Below, one piece after another: positions 36,695-48,190 of a stretch of DNA of 64,000 nucleotides. Position 1 is the first letter of the stretch, and each line of letters starts with the position of its first letter. A model generated the notes under the pieces. That model saw only the letters and a list, made by a program, of their open reading frames with translations, was not told where the DNA came from and did no database searches. This stretch comes from Acheta domesticus (taxonomy: Eukaryota > Arthropoda > Insecta > Orthoptera > Gryllidae), in NCBI GenBank assembly GCA_031308135.1, contig JAHLJT010009355.1, positions 6,571,217 through 6,635,216 of the forward strand, given 5' to 3'. The position numbers and the translations under genes were made by a program.

Positions 36695-36975
36695 ATACCT
36701 TTCCTTTGCGGCTCTCACACGCAACCAATCTTTATAAATGAGGTCTCTAAAGAAAGAGAATTTTACGGAGACGTGAAGAATTGCATTTTGACTATAAAAA
36801 TGTAAAGAAGTTGTTGAAAAAATCTCATCTAAATATTCATTTCAACTGCAACCCGCATCATACGTCAGCATGTCAAGATCTACGAATTGTTAAATAACTC
36901 ATAAACGAAGCGTATTATGGTATTAAAAACTAAACTTTTGAGGCATATGGTCTCAAAGAAATGTTCCTTACACCG
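36695..36975 (-). repeat. Right arm of the ~5.8 kb-spaced inverted repeat
   Basis: Inverted relative to 31170-31445: 'cctttcctttgcggctctca', 'gaggtctctaaagaaagaga' and 'aaataactcataaacgaag' pair with the left arm. Confidence 0.65.
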
Positions 36976-38199
36976 TAATCTACTGGACGAGATACGTTTG
37001 AACATACATGACATTTTTGCTGGACTGGCGCCTATCAATATTAATTTATCACTGTCCCGGTTCGAAATGGCTTTGCTCAGTAGTTAATACAATAGTTCGT
37101 TTCAGCAATACTAAATTACTCCCAGCTGACTTCGTGAGAAACAAAGTTCGGCATGTTCTCCGAAATTATTGTAGTTAAAGTTACTAAAATATTAGAGTTC
37201 AATAAATCCGATCCCGCTATTTTTCCTCATAGAATCAGATGTATCCGGGCCTTACCTTAGAAGCTCAGATGTATCATCAAATTGTACCAGAGATGTGAGA
37301 ATGTGTCGAGCTTTTTTTCCCGAGCTAGGAAGAGAGGAGTCTTGCGAAGTTGCGCGTTTGCACCACACAAAACAGAGTGTTGCTGCACGTTACATCATGC
37401 CCCAACGAGACCACCCGCAATTGAACGACATCCGGTTGTATGAGCAGTGTTTGTGGCTCAGACCGTGGACGAGGCAAGTTCAAATTATTATTCTCTTCCT
37501 TGCTAATATGGAAATCGGTTACCTGTAACAATGTTGTGGTCACTAATGACCCCTAATTGTCACTAATTTAAGTATTTTATACTTAAATAAATGAATAAAT
37601 TTAAAAATCACTCAGGAAATGTGTAGTTTAGAATAAGTTGTTTGAGTCAAAAACAAATGTGACGTTTGGTGGCGAAGAAAAACAGATTGCTTGCAAGCAA
37701 AGCAAGGTTCATGTCAGCAAGAGTTTAGAGAAAGTGAAACTGGACCAAAGATCCTAATATACTAGACTTTTACTAAATTTCGCTCAGCAAATAAGTAAAC
37801 AAAAGAAAATTGATACTTAACTTTCTACATTTTTTACGACATGTCGTAAAAATTCTTTTCCCAGTTCTTAATGAGTGTTAGAGATATTGAAATTTTAAAG
37901 CAGAGGTGCTAAACAGCACGTACTTTCTCGCCAGTATTTTCATGCAAAATTACGCCAAAAGAACTCAAATTTTCAGAAAATTGTTCTTGATCTTATTTCA
38001 AAATCTACCTTTAAGAAACAGATTTCATTAAGGGAAAAATCTCTGCGTCTTCAATATTTTAGTTGTAGGAAGACTCCGAAAAAACATTTGTTGCAATTTT
38101 CGAAAAAGTCAGGGGTTTCAACGAACATGAGACCTGCACCTTTCTCTTAAACGTTCTTCACAACGTCCCAACAAAAAAATCGAAACCGATGGAGATATT

Positions 38200-38990
38200 T
38201 ATTTTAAAATGTTCCAGGGGCTTTATGTAAAATACCCTCCAAAATTAAAATATTTTCTAATTCAGCCTGAAATTCAAATAGATTCAAATTCAGTTTCAAA
38301 TTCAAAGGGCCGCGACATCAGTCAGATCAACAGCGGAATATCAATTTTGAAACAAATCCACTGAACGGTTTAGCCGCCAGCTTTGTTCACAGACGGACGG
38401 ACGGATGCAAGGACGTAAGGACGTAAGGACGTAAGGACGTAAGGACGAAAGGACGTAAGGGCGGGCGGGCGGGCGGACGGACGGACGGACGGACGGACGG
38501 ACGGACCGACGGACAGACGGACCGACGGACAGACAACAAGCCGGACAGACGGACAGACGATAAGCCGGACAGACGACAAGCCGGACAGACGGACAGACAG
38601 ACGGACAGACGGGCAGACAGACGACAAGCCGGACAGACGACAAACCGGACAGACGGACAGATGACAAGCCGAACAGACGGGCAGACGGACGGACGGACGG
38701 ACGGACGGACGGACGGACGGACGGACGGACGGACGGAGGGAGGGACGGAGGGAGGGACAGAGGGACGGACAGTCGTTTCGCCGTCATTCGATTTTTCGCT
38801 ATCAAAGATCCACAAAACATGGATTCTGGTTACACCACGTGTTAGAGGATTTTTTTCTAAATTTAGCAACTGGATTTATCCACCTTTTCGTCACCAGGGC
38901 CCTGTAATAAGAGTTTTTCTGCCAAAATTCCCCGTTTACTAGCGCAGCATTACATATCTTTCTCTCTACTCCATGGTGAAAAAGTAAAAA
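38200..38990 (+). repeat. Tetranucleotide-tract repeat family, copy 3, with expanded ACGG array
   Basis: The same flanks as copies 1 and 2 surround a ~390-bp array at 38388-38775. The array begins with an octamer run (acgtaagg, about six copies, 38407-38460), then GGGC units, GGAC units, mixed GACAGACGGACC units with interspersed acaagccg, a second GGAC run (38690-38738) and GGGA units. The Pro/Arg/Ser/Val-repeat open frames (up to 160 codons) are array artefacts. Confidence 0.85.
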
Positions 38991-39175
38991 TAGAGTAATT
39001 TTTTAATCTTAAAATTTTAAAATAATCTAATTTTGCAAGAAACAACTAAATAATCCTGGAAATTTGCATTATTAAATTAATAAAACACTAAAGTTAATTA
39101 AATACCATCATTTCAAACCTAACCTAAGAGTTTAAATCCGCAACAGGTTACTTAAAAAAAAGTATTCAGTATGGA

Positions 39176-39450
39176 TGTACGTACTATGGCACAACAGCTC
39201 TGGCCTACCAGCGGCCTCCCGGCCTTGCGGCGACGGGTTAAGGGCGACGTGTGGTTAGCACAGAGCCATCCCTACGCCGCGCCGTATCTCTGGTCTTCTC
39301 AACCTGAGAAGCGAGCTTTCTCATCGTCAAACAGCAACATATACAGGGGCATTGCAAGGAAAGCGCACAGTTCATTTTTGCCCTGACCGGGAATCGAGCC
39401 CGGGATTGTGCCGTGGAAAGCGAGCACGCTGACTAACGAGCCATGGAGGG
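39176..39450 (-). repeat. tRNA-derived SINE (family B)
   Basis: On the minus strand it starts ggctcgttagtcagcgtgct, with a B box 'gggctcgattccc'. Its body matches the plus-strand copy at 61190-61488: 'gctaaccacacgt', 'ccgcaaggccgg', 'ccgctggtaggcc', and 'cttctcaacctgagaag' in both orientations. Confidence 0.75.
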
Positions 39451-40790
39451 CCTCAATTATTCAGTATACAATTATAATTTACAATATATTTTAAATCAAC
39501 TCAGACGAAATGTTTAATTTACCTGACGATACGGCGTCGGAAAATATCTGACTCAAATGATTCTTCTTCACTAATCGAAAGCAGACGTTATTACATTACC
39601 ATCGATAAGCCTAACGAAGCTCAGCGAACTACGATCAGCTGTGACGAGGCTCGATCAGACTTAACGAGATGCGACGTTCATGGCGACACTCAACCATCCC
39701 AAGCAATTTCGCCAGTCAAGATTATACTACTTTGATGCGCTGCATTCGGTAGTTTGTTAGTGCGGCCTACAAGACCGTTGAACTTCACCAGCTGGCGTTG
39801 AAGAGTTACGATCAGTTTACAGACTCCCTACTCCATCAAAATCTGATGCAGTGGTCAGAAGCCTTTCCCACTCTTGGCTAGAATGAAACGCCTTTTACAA
39901 ATTCCGGATAGGCCACGGGATTTCGCCAATATGGAAGAAACTCGAGCCATTTGAATGATTTAAAGACTCGAATAACGCAAACTTAATAAAAACCAAGAAA
40001 CTGCGAGTTCAAAGTGACCGATAACTTTCGTTAACACAATAAACCCATGAAATCCGTTGTATTATGATGATCCTGCCTGACCCATTTTGGATGTGAAGTT
40101 TAGATTTGGGTGGTGTAAGTGTGAGAAGGAAGAGGAATCTGCGTCAAAAATGCAGAGAAATATGATCCTTCTGGCCTGACACGAGCGTAAGGTGCGTCTA
40201 TAACAGTCTTATCCATAAAGATGATACCAGAATTTTAATAAGGTTTACTAAGATTCGGGAAGATAAAATTGGTAAAAGACAAGGCGATATATGTTTGACA
40301 ATATTAGTTTTGACTTTAAACTTAACAATTTGAGAAAAAAGAAGGAAAGAGTTTCTCTAAATCTGAATGGCTGAGATAACTTATGTAAACACATAATCGA
40401 CTTCGACGCAATATTGCAAATTGGAAATGAGTAACGTCAGTGACAAATATTATGCGGAATTGGACCTCATAAATAAACAAGACCACATCGAATGGTTTTG
40501 AAAGTGTATATCTAATTTATTTCTTAAACTACGGAAATCATCCTTTAAAAACAATACGACTGAAAAACGCTATAAACAGCATCTCAGGCTCCGAAGAGGA
40601 AGATAACACATTTACAGGGTAATATTTTTTTTCCAAAGATTGCAAACAAAATCTTTTCGAAGTGCACATTCGGTCGCGTAGCTCTACAAGATTTTCCTTC
40701 CAGAAAGAGTGCAAGCAAAGATAGATAAGAGGCTCCTTGCAAATGCATGTTTTACAAGTCCAAAAGTAACGAAGACAAGAGAAGTAAGGA
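39451..40790. other. Unassigned intergenic sequence
   Basis: Ordinary composition; no gene, splice-bounded exon or clear repeat recognised. Confidence 0.3.
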
Positions 40791-40794
40791 GACG

Positions 40795-41245
40795 ACGTCT
40801 GGCGGCGGAGCCGGGGTTTGGGGGGTGGGGCGGCTTTTGGCCGCGAGGGGCAGCGTGCGGGCGAGGGGGGCGAGGGGGGGGGCGGGGAGGTGCACCGATC
40901 GCCCCACGACAGGCGGCCAATGCCGGCGCCCCAGCGCCCGCCCGCCCACCGCCCGCGCGGCGCCCCCGCGATCAATACGGGCAACAGCTTCGCCCCCTCG
41001 CATCGCCCCCGCCGCCGCCGGCGCCGGCCCTGCACCGGCCGTGCAACGCGCCCGACGACTGTCCGCCCCGCCTCTTCGGAGCACGACAGCCTGGGACGCA
41101 CATGCACCCGCCGCCGGCGCCGTCGGGTGGCGCCAGACGGCGTCGCGAGGGCGGGGGGCGTGGCAGCGGCGCGGGCGGGGGCGGCGGCGGCGGCGGCGGT
41201 GCGGTGCGTGCTTCCCGAGGTCCCTCGTGTGAATACGACACGACA
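40795..41245. other. GC-rich island, gene unassigned
   Basis: About 450 bp of CpG-dense sequence in AT-rich surroundings, with poly-Gly-coding (ggc)n and C-rich runs. Several long frames are open on both strands, as expected from lack of stops in GC-rich DNA. A plus-strand frame continues beyond the island to 41548 without a stop, including a Gly-rich stretch from the ATG at about 41101. This could be a promoter-associated island or a first exon. I cannot name a product. Confidence 0.35.
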
Positions 41246-42952
41246 CTGCCCATGTCGAACACGTTGGGACTACTGGGCCGGACTGGTACAAGTGGACACG
41301 TCACCTCTTGGCTTAGGATGGGACCTTCGGGAATCCTGACCTACGAGAAGTTTCCCGAGAAGCAAGGTCAAGGAGCCGCCGCACATTCGTTCACGAGCAA
41401 TAGCTCCCTTTCGCGTTCGCCTGCAGTAATGGGGCCGTTGGACATTGACACAATGAACAACCTTCGGAATTCTTTTCCATGCACCATCTCTATCAAAAGG
41501 ATCTCCAGCATAGAATGCTGTAATTCTTCTTTGATGCTTGCCAAATAGCTAATGCTCATTACAACACTTTTCAATGGGCAATATTCCAATCAGGGATGTC
41601 CCCCACAATTGGACGTCAGGCTGTCATACTACTCCTGCCAGGATTCCGATCGTTTTGAGTGGTTAAGCCGTCTTCGTTACAATCGAAGCTCATTTAAAGC
41701 TGCGATTTAAAGAGATTCCGTGATATTTACACGTTTGCGATGTTTTGTTTACTTTTTAATTCAATCAGCATAAAATCGTTTCGGAAAAGGAAACTTATGG
41801 TGCTACAGAAGCACATACCTTTTCATATTATTGATAAAGCTTTCATACTGTTATTATAATGCATTTTCGATCTCCAGCCATGACTCAAAAACTGCGAACG
41901 ATGACTGAAAATTACGCGATTATTAATGTTTTTGAAAAAGTGAACATAAAATATTTTAATGGTTAATATTGGAAAATCGATTACATTAATTAAGAAATCT
42001 TTAACTTCAAAATTAAGAGTGTGACACAAGCTCGAAATAAAATTCACTTTGCCACAACATAACTAAAGGTTCACGCGGAAACTACTAATATTTCTCAAAA
42101 ACGTTCCCGTGAAATATTTTAGAGATTTTACACTGAGGACTAGATTGCATCAAGTAAACGAGTGGTGCTACAACATTTTATCACATTAGTAACGGTTACA
42201 TAAAATTATAATACAATATAGGCTTATAAAAGGCTTCCTACAACTACAATGGCTTATAAAACAATGAAAAATCACATTTTAAAGGAATTATTTTAGAAAC
42301 GTAATAATTAATATGATTTACATTTTACTCAAACTCTTAAAGTTTACCGCATTAGTACATTCAACGTGTAAGGAAACAATAGTTTTGTTGGTAATCTCGA
42401 TTTCACAGGACCTTACAGGTATGATGGCTACGAATTTCTTTTATTCCCGATCGTTCTCTCTTCAAAATGATATTGTGGACTCCCTTCTGGGTCTTGAAAT
42501 AGCCTCACTGAAAACGGAATTATATTTGTCGCTCTTCGCACTTGTGTAATCGCCAGCATTGAGAACGGTGTATCATTCACAGAGAGTTGTTCTCAGAAGA
42601 GATCGGAGGTCACACTCAAAAGTAGGATGAGATTCCTCGTGAACGAACAGTCTGGCCGCGTTAATGAAAAAAATCAATATCTTGTCTGCTATCATCTTCC
42701 TTTTTCATTTAGATTTTTAACTCAGCCTCTCGTTCCACAGAAATACAAAATACGACCGTGCATTCGTGTTGTCCATCTTGATTGAGATTGACGCCAGTAA
42801 AAAAAGCAAAATTATGACAAAATAAGACAAAAATAATACAAAATGGCAAAAATAGGCATCAGAAGCTAACATAGACAAAAAAGGCAAAAGGAAAATCTAC
42901 TAAAATAACTGCAGAAGCACAGTGAAATGCAGTGGCTTACGCAGAGCTTAGG

Positions 42953-42976
42953 TTGCACGGTTGTACAACCGTGCAA
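42953..42976. repeat. 24-bp perfect palindrome
   Basis: Half-site ttgcacggttgt followed directly by its reverse complement. The flanks are not obviously repeated. Confidence 0.7.
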
Positions 42977-43420
42977 TATTTTATATCTTAGGAATAGATT
43001 TTCCTTTTAATGACTTTCAATATTCAAGAAATTGCAGCAATATTGATGTATATGAAATTATTTTGAAACCAAAGAGCGTCCAACTGGCGCTGTGTCTAGT
43101 CAAAGCGCTTCAGAGCGCTGCGCGGCTGACCGAAGGAATCTGAGGGAACCACCAATATTGTCTTCCTCTGACTAGCTATATCTTAAAAAATAATGAATTT
43201 ACCGTGCTATTGGAAGCACACAAGTGCAATCATTTATTGACGGCATTTACTGCATTATTTATGATGTGTAGAGAATTTGTTTTCATTTGATATTAGATTT
43301 ATTGATTCAAAATGTACACTTGATGAATTCTTTGAGTAAAGTTGGCCGTTCTGGAAGGAAGTTCCTTTCTGTCTCTCACGGTGCATGTAATTCCGCCTGC
43401 AGCAGCCTGTAGGGAGCGGG

Positions 43421-43438
43421 ATGTGTGTGTGAGTGTGT

Positions 43439-43479
<41 letters not shown>

Positions 43480-43490
43480 TGTTTGTATGT
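43421..43490. repeat. (TG)n microsatellite
   Basis: Interrupted TG repeat with occasional gagtg and tatg units; it generates poly-Thr/His frames that are not genes. Confidence 0.9.
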
Positions 43491-43845
43491 AAGGATCTTT
43501 ATTACAAAATATACCAGGGGTTCGAAAAAAAAAATTATTTGTATGAAACGTGTGGAAGCAATAGTGCTTGTTGCATGTACTGGAGTCGAACTTGAGTGTC
43601 CAGTGGAAATCAAAGCAAGGACTAACGTGCGCGGAAGGTGTATACACCTGACACGTACACTACGCATAAAATGATGTTAGTAATGTTTCAGCTATTGACT
43701 TTCATTAACTTAGTTTCAATTAATTTACTTGAATTGCTTACATTTTTATTATATATTTGAATTTTGGAAATTACATTTCCGTCATTCGACGGAGGAGCAA
43801 CCTCTAGTCCGTTGGGACACCAGCCGCCACTGTATATTCTTGGGT

Positions 43846-44258
43846 TTTTATTTCTTGGCGCGCGAGGGCGTCTTCACGGACGAATATCTCACGGTATTTC
43901 GCGTCTTTTTCGGTCGTGCCGCTAGGAGTCGCATGGTCGCCAGCACTGTTCGATACAGTCGCGATCATGCGTCTCGTAGCGACACGACCGAGAAAAACGC
44001 GAAATGCCGTGAGATATTCCACCGTGAGATATGTTCCCTATAGTTGAGTTTTCATTTCTTCGCGCGTGGGGGCATTTCTTCACGGTGGAATATCTCACGG
44101 CATATATTTCTCGGTCGTACCGCTAGATGTCACATGATCGTGATCGTATCGAGCAGTGCTGGCGATCATGGGACATCTAGCGGTACGACTGAGAAAGACG
44201 CGAAATGCCGTGAGATATTTCATCGTGAGGACAGGCCCTCACGCGCCAAGAAATAAAA
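43846..44258. mobile_element. Double foldback MITE
   Basis: The outer ends 'tttttatttcttggcgcg' and the inverted 'gcgccaagaaataaaaa' form roughly 100-bp inverted repeats. Two palindromic cores lie inside (about 43887-44012 and 44086-44222), each with arms like 'gatatctcacgg.atttcgcg' and 'cgcgaaatgccgtgagatat'. The middle (about 44049-44085) carries another copy of the outer end, so two copies appear fused or nested. The cores match the core of the 28132 MITE. Confidence 0.75.
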
Positions 44259-44689
44259 AAAAAAGAGTATAAATACTTTCTATTGTCAAAAGTCATGAAA
44301 TAGTAACAATAGCAAAAAGGCATTATACCAAACTTATGGGCACTAAGCATTACCAATCGTAGCACATTAGGCGCGAAAACAATTCATTTAAAGCTAATAT
44401 ACCATTACAAATTCGGCTATCCAAAACAACGTTCCAAACACTCAGAAACACCATCAACAAAGAAATGTTATTCTGAGAATTTCGAACAGCCATGTCGCAG
44501 CATTTCGAACTGCCGAAATGTTTTGCAATACGGAGAGGGTCACCAAAAACTGGACATGTGCCGTTTTTATAATCATAATTTGCGCTATCCAAGAAAAGGA
44601 TTAAGAAACATTTGGAAAAATTTTCAAAAATTCCCTGAACTTCGACACAAATTACGCGAAAATACACTGCATTTGAACAATTCTATATG

Positions 44690-44960
44690 GCCTTATTTAA
44701 AGATCCAACTTTGTAGAAGAGATAAGAAAAAAAAAATTCTTTAATATTGTAGTTATAGGAAGACTCCGAAAAAATTATGAACATTAACCGTTTTATAAAC
44801 CAGGGGGGGTGGGAAGGCAAGCGATCGAGTAGAAAGACGGAGGGGTAGTACAGACGGGCGAGCAGACAGACGAACAGAGAGACGAACGGGCAGGCAGACG
44901 TTTGAAGAATAAGTCTCTTTTCCAGTATCAGGATCCCAAAACAATCTATCAAAATCACAA
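44690..44960 (+). repeat. Tetranucleotide-tract repeat family, copy 4 (diverged)
   Basis: Shares 'gtagttataggaagactccgaaaaaa' type sequence with about 38060 and 36015, followed by a decayed GACGG/GACAGAC tract at about 44833-44900 and a 'tatcaggatcc.aaaac' segment. Confidence 0.6.
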
Positions 44961-46290
44961 CATAGAGTTTTGGCGGTATTTCATAATTATATTACAAAAA
45001 AAGTTAACTAAGAAAACGAAATTACCAACAAATTTTCTTTTAAGTACCTAAGTAAAAATTCAAATTCGAAAGGCCAGTCTTCTACAAAATATATTTTGAG
45101 TAGAAATGTTAAGTATCCCCATGTACATATAAGTAAAAACAAGACTTAAAAAGCAATAAAACTTAATTAGCTTTGCTAAAAATATTGAGAGATGGGGGTA
45201 CTCCATGCCAAAATGCTGAAAAAATTTGAATTGGGAAATTTATTTGCTCAAATATATTCCTCAGAGTTTGTCCATCATGACTAGGCCCAAAAACTCCACA
45301 AAAAATAGAAAGCCTCGCAATTTCACACAGTATGGAGTTGTAATGTTTGGAATCGTTGCTGTGAAAACTCCGTCGCATCAATCATTAACTAACTTTTCTT
45401 TTAAAACTCACGGACAGTTGACACACTGGACACGTTCAAATGAAACGCTAAAATAATATTAGTGCTTTGCTTGGTCAAGTATTTTTTTTAGTGAAGTGAA
45501 CATTTTGGTAAATTTAAATTTCAAAGCAACGATTGAAAACTTCTGTTTGTGACGACTCCTAATACTTGAATAAACGTTGAATTAATGTCTAAGAGTTATT
45601 GGGGCTTCTAAAACGTTTTTCTACCTCAAACCTCTCTGTATCATAATTTCATCCCTAACAGTGGCGAACCAAAAGGAAGCTCAATGACGGATCCCTACGT
45701 CGACTTTGTACTGCATCTTTGTGTAGAAATAGTTACTTTTAAAACATGAAAATATTTTTATTATAAAAACTCTTTTCAAGTGATGTTTGCAAAACAACTC
45801 GAAACCGTCGCCTTGGTAATCGCTTCAACTCTGGCGTTAAGTTACAGTCGCGTCAAAATCATATTTTTATCAATAGTGACATGTGGCACCTTATGATCCA
45901 ATCGATGGTCCTATCTTAAAATTGCAGGATATTTTCACATTTGGTGTTTCCGACTGCCTTGACCTGGCTGTGCTTCCACCATTACCTGCAAGCCAAAAGC
46001 ACAGATTCCAGTGTGGCACGGATGAATCAGGCGTTTCCCCGTTGCGGGATACTGTCCTCTCGAGCCAAGTTTTCCTTCAATTTTGAAAGAATTTTGTCAG
46101 TTTGCTTCCTTGTTTGAACATACTCGCTGGTTTGAACCATCTCGTATTTCTGCTGAAATCCACGGCCTCCTGATCTCGGTTAGAGATTGAATTCGTCGGC
46201 ATCACTGCGCAGGTAGAGAGCGTGATGAGTTGTCATGGTTTCTAGTGGCATTTGCATTGATTTTTGTTAGTTATTTAAATATTTCGAAGT
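44961..46290. other. Unassigned intergenic sequence
   Basis: No gene or clear mobile element recognised. A moderately GC-balanced open segment at 45883-46086 lacks recognisable domains. Confidence 0.3.
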
Positions 46291-46294
46291 TGGC

Positions 46295-46385
46295 CGCTCG
46301 TGTGGCACAACTTGCTAGCTTTTTGGGGGGCGGTCCGGTGTTCGATTGCCGGGCGGGGTAAAAGTGAAATTGTAACATGATAGTA
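46295..46385 (+). repeat. tRNA-like SINE head (family C)
   Basis: 'ccgctcgtgtggcacaactt' followed about 25 bp later by a B-box-like 'ggtgttcgattgccggg' and then A-rich sequence. A complete tRNA cloverleaf is not present. Confidence 0.45.
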
Positions 46386-46504
46386 CATATCTTCTAAGCT
46401 TCTGTAACTAGGCAAAGAAAGTTCAGACAGCTAGGCCACCACCGTTTACAGTTTACTACAGTAACTACTTCAGTTACTACAGTACTGGGGTAACTACTAC
46501 AGTA

Positions 46505-46905
46505 ACCAGGTATCTCCCACCAGCGGGGCACCGCCCCAGCCAGCAGCTGTAAGCTCCCGACCGGTCTCCCGGCATGTGTGGTAGTGTAGTGCATGTTAGA
46601 GTAAGTGTGTGTGTAAGAGAAGAGGATAGGACAAGGAAGAGGAAGGAAAGATCGCGCGCGGTCCGTGGCCCGTTTGTTAGGGTACTGCTCCGGCATTCGC
46701 CTGGTGTTGATCGGAGAAACCACGGAAAACTACCGATCAGAGCAGCCGGCCGCTAGAATTCTCCTCCAGACAGCGACTGAATTCGACCTAGCTGACAAGG
46801 TAGTGTGGAAAATCCTGCCGCCGTCGGGACTCGAACCTAGGACCTCCCGGTCAGAGGGACTGCAGTGACATCAGGTTGATGCACTCAGCCATCTCTCCCG
46901 GTCTA
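46505..46905 (-). repeat. SINE family A, best copy
   Basis: On the minus strand the head reads ccgggagagatggctgagtg, then 'cactgcagtccctctgacc', a B box 'ggttcgagtcccgac', and a ~300-bp body ending near the caccagcggggcaccgccc segment. The head resembles a serine/leucine-type tRNA with a long variable arm. Copies lie at 23500-24085, 28385-29103 and 47092-47185. Confidence 0.8.
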
Positions 46906-46917
46906 GCTATCGAGCTG

Positions 46918-47091
46918 TACTGCGATTTTCGTAACTTTGTCCCTGACAGGAATCAGCTGTTCACGGTTTCATCCAATAAGGAGCTTGAACGTCACCATAG
47001 TGACGTCACTGTCGCGAAATATAAGCTCCCGATTGGATGGCAGCGAAACAGCTGATTCCTGTTAGGAGATAAAGTTACGAAAATCGCAGTA
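46918..47091. mobile_element. MITE inserted in a SINE
   Basis: A 174-bp element with ~45-bp inverted ends (tactgcgattttcgtaactt; cagctgattcctgt inner arms), flanked by TG/TA at the left and TA at the right. The ends match those of the 28132 MITE, but the core is different. SINE family A sequence resumes immediately after it. Confidence 0.75.
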
Positions 47092-47185
47092 TAGCGTCGA
47101 AAATCCTTCTTTCGTCGGGACTCGAACCCCGGAACCTCCCGGCCAGAGACACTGCAGTGACATAAATTGATGCCCCGAGCTCCTT
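47092..47185 (-). repeat. SINE family A head fragment beyond the MITE
   Basis: 'gtcgaaaatccttctttcgt' and 'gggactcgaaccccggaacc' match the corresponding part of the 46505-46905 SINE; the head ends at about 47185. Confidence 0.65.
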
Positions 47186-47793
47186 TAGCTTGTTATATCC
47201 CTCAACGAGCTTGTAATAACCAAGCGACGAGCAAGTTCATCAGCAGTTTTCTTGGATTCTCTAGATGCATCTTGCCAAAGATCACCGCATCATTTGTCCC
47301 TGTGGATCATCAACAATTGCCTTTTTGTTCTTCTGGCAGAAGATCGGCATCCTGAGGGGAGTTCAGTATTTCATGTGTTATTACGGATGGAACGTAGTTG
47401 TCGTTGGTAGACGATTTATAGGTCTATAGTCGCCGGTTTAAGGTCTCTTCCTTTTTTTATGACGAGGGTCACTTGTCCAGTGATATGTCCGCTTGAAGTC
47501 GATGCAGAGGATAGGATCCCATAGCGTCTGTTACTACTCCATCGTTTCTTTTGTATCCTGATGTGCTTCTTGTTGGACTCTCGTTGATATCAGGGTAGAA
47601 TTCGCGCTGATTGAATCGGAACTGACGGTTCGGGTGACGGAACTGACGGTTCGTCTTGTGTTGTAGCGTTCGAGTTTCTTCGTCGTGGCCGCATTAATCA
47701 TTGTTTCAATTTTTGGATGATTTCAATTATGATCTTTAATTTGAGATGGTATCGCTTGACAAGTAAAAATCTCTTGAAGATGTAATAATAATA

Positions 47794-47796
47794 GTA

Positions 47797-47833
<37 letters not shown>

Positions 47834-47834
47834 C
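47794..47834. repeat. (TTA)n microsatellite
   Basis: About 13 units of a trinucleotide repeat directly before a LINE coding remnant. Confidence 0.9.
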
Positions 47835-47840
47835 ACAACC

Positions 47841-48190
47841 AACAAATTCAAACGGATCGCAGGATAGCAGCAAACAAACCGGATATTATTATCCGGGATT
47901 TGGAGAAAAAATCATGTATACTTGTAGATGTTTCTGCGCCTTGTGATCAAAATGTGTAACCAAGGAGGCAGAGAAATGTCTTAAATACAAGAGTTTGGAA
48001 ATCGAGGTCAGGCGAATGTGGGGCGTAAAAGCACAGGTCGTCTCGAAAGTTATCGGGGCTCTGGGATTTGTTCCGTAAAATTTGTATAAGAACTTGGCTA
48101 AACTTCCAGGTCGTTCGAAGGACAGGAAAGTACAAGAAATTGCTTTATTTGGAACAGCTCACATTTTGCGCAAAGTATTGTAGAGGCACC
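47841..48190 (+). pseudogene. Non-LTR retrotransposon (LINE) C-terminal remnant
   Basis: Reading across two or three frame breaks and stops gives NKPDIIIRDLEKKSCILVDV, SAPCDQNV, KEAEKCLKYKSLEIEVRRMW, VIGALGFVP and LFGTAHILRKVL. This order is characteristic of the region after the reverse transcriptase domain in many invertebrate LINEs. Only the last part of the element is present. The sequence just upstream (47400-47620) may hold more of it, but I could not read it with confidence. Confidence 0.7.

Larger units (their letters stand above)
41246..43830. other. Intergenic sequence with repeat scraps
   Basis: Contains recurrences of 'tggtgctaca' (about 41801 and 42163), a 24-bp palindrome (42953-42976) and a (TG)n tract (43421-43490). 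No gene is supported. Confidence 0.35.

Noticed and set aside
38341..38869. Long Pro/Ser/Val/Arg-repeat open frames, up to 160 codons
   Set aside because: They are translations of the ACGG-type array in several frames; the array has no codon structure and lies in a non-coding repeat.
40538..41339. Minus-strand and alternative frames across the GC-rich island
   Set aside because: Low-complexity Pro/Ala/Arg-rich translations without splice or domain support.
43255..43674. Poly-Thr/His and Cys/Val frames
   Set aside because: They are produced by the (TG)n microsatellite.
46820..46905. Possible tRNA gene
   Set aside because: The tRNA-like head continues into a ~300-bp body repeated elsewhere, so it is a SINE.
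47400..47620. Possible reverse transcriptase fragment on the minus strand (a KKGRD-type motif)
   Set aside because: The orientation disagrees with the nearby LINE remnant and the match is too short to trust.
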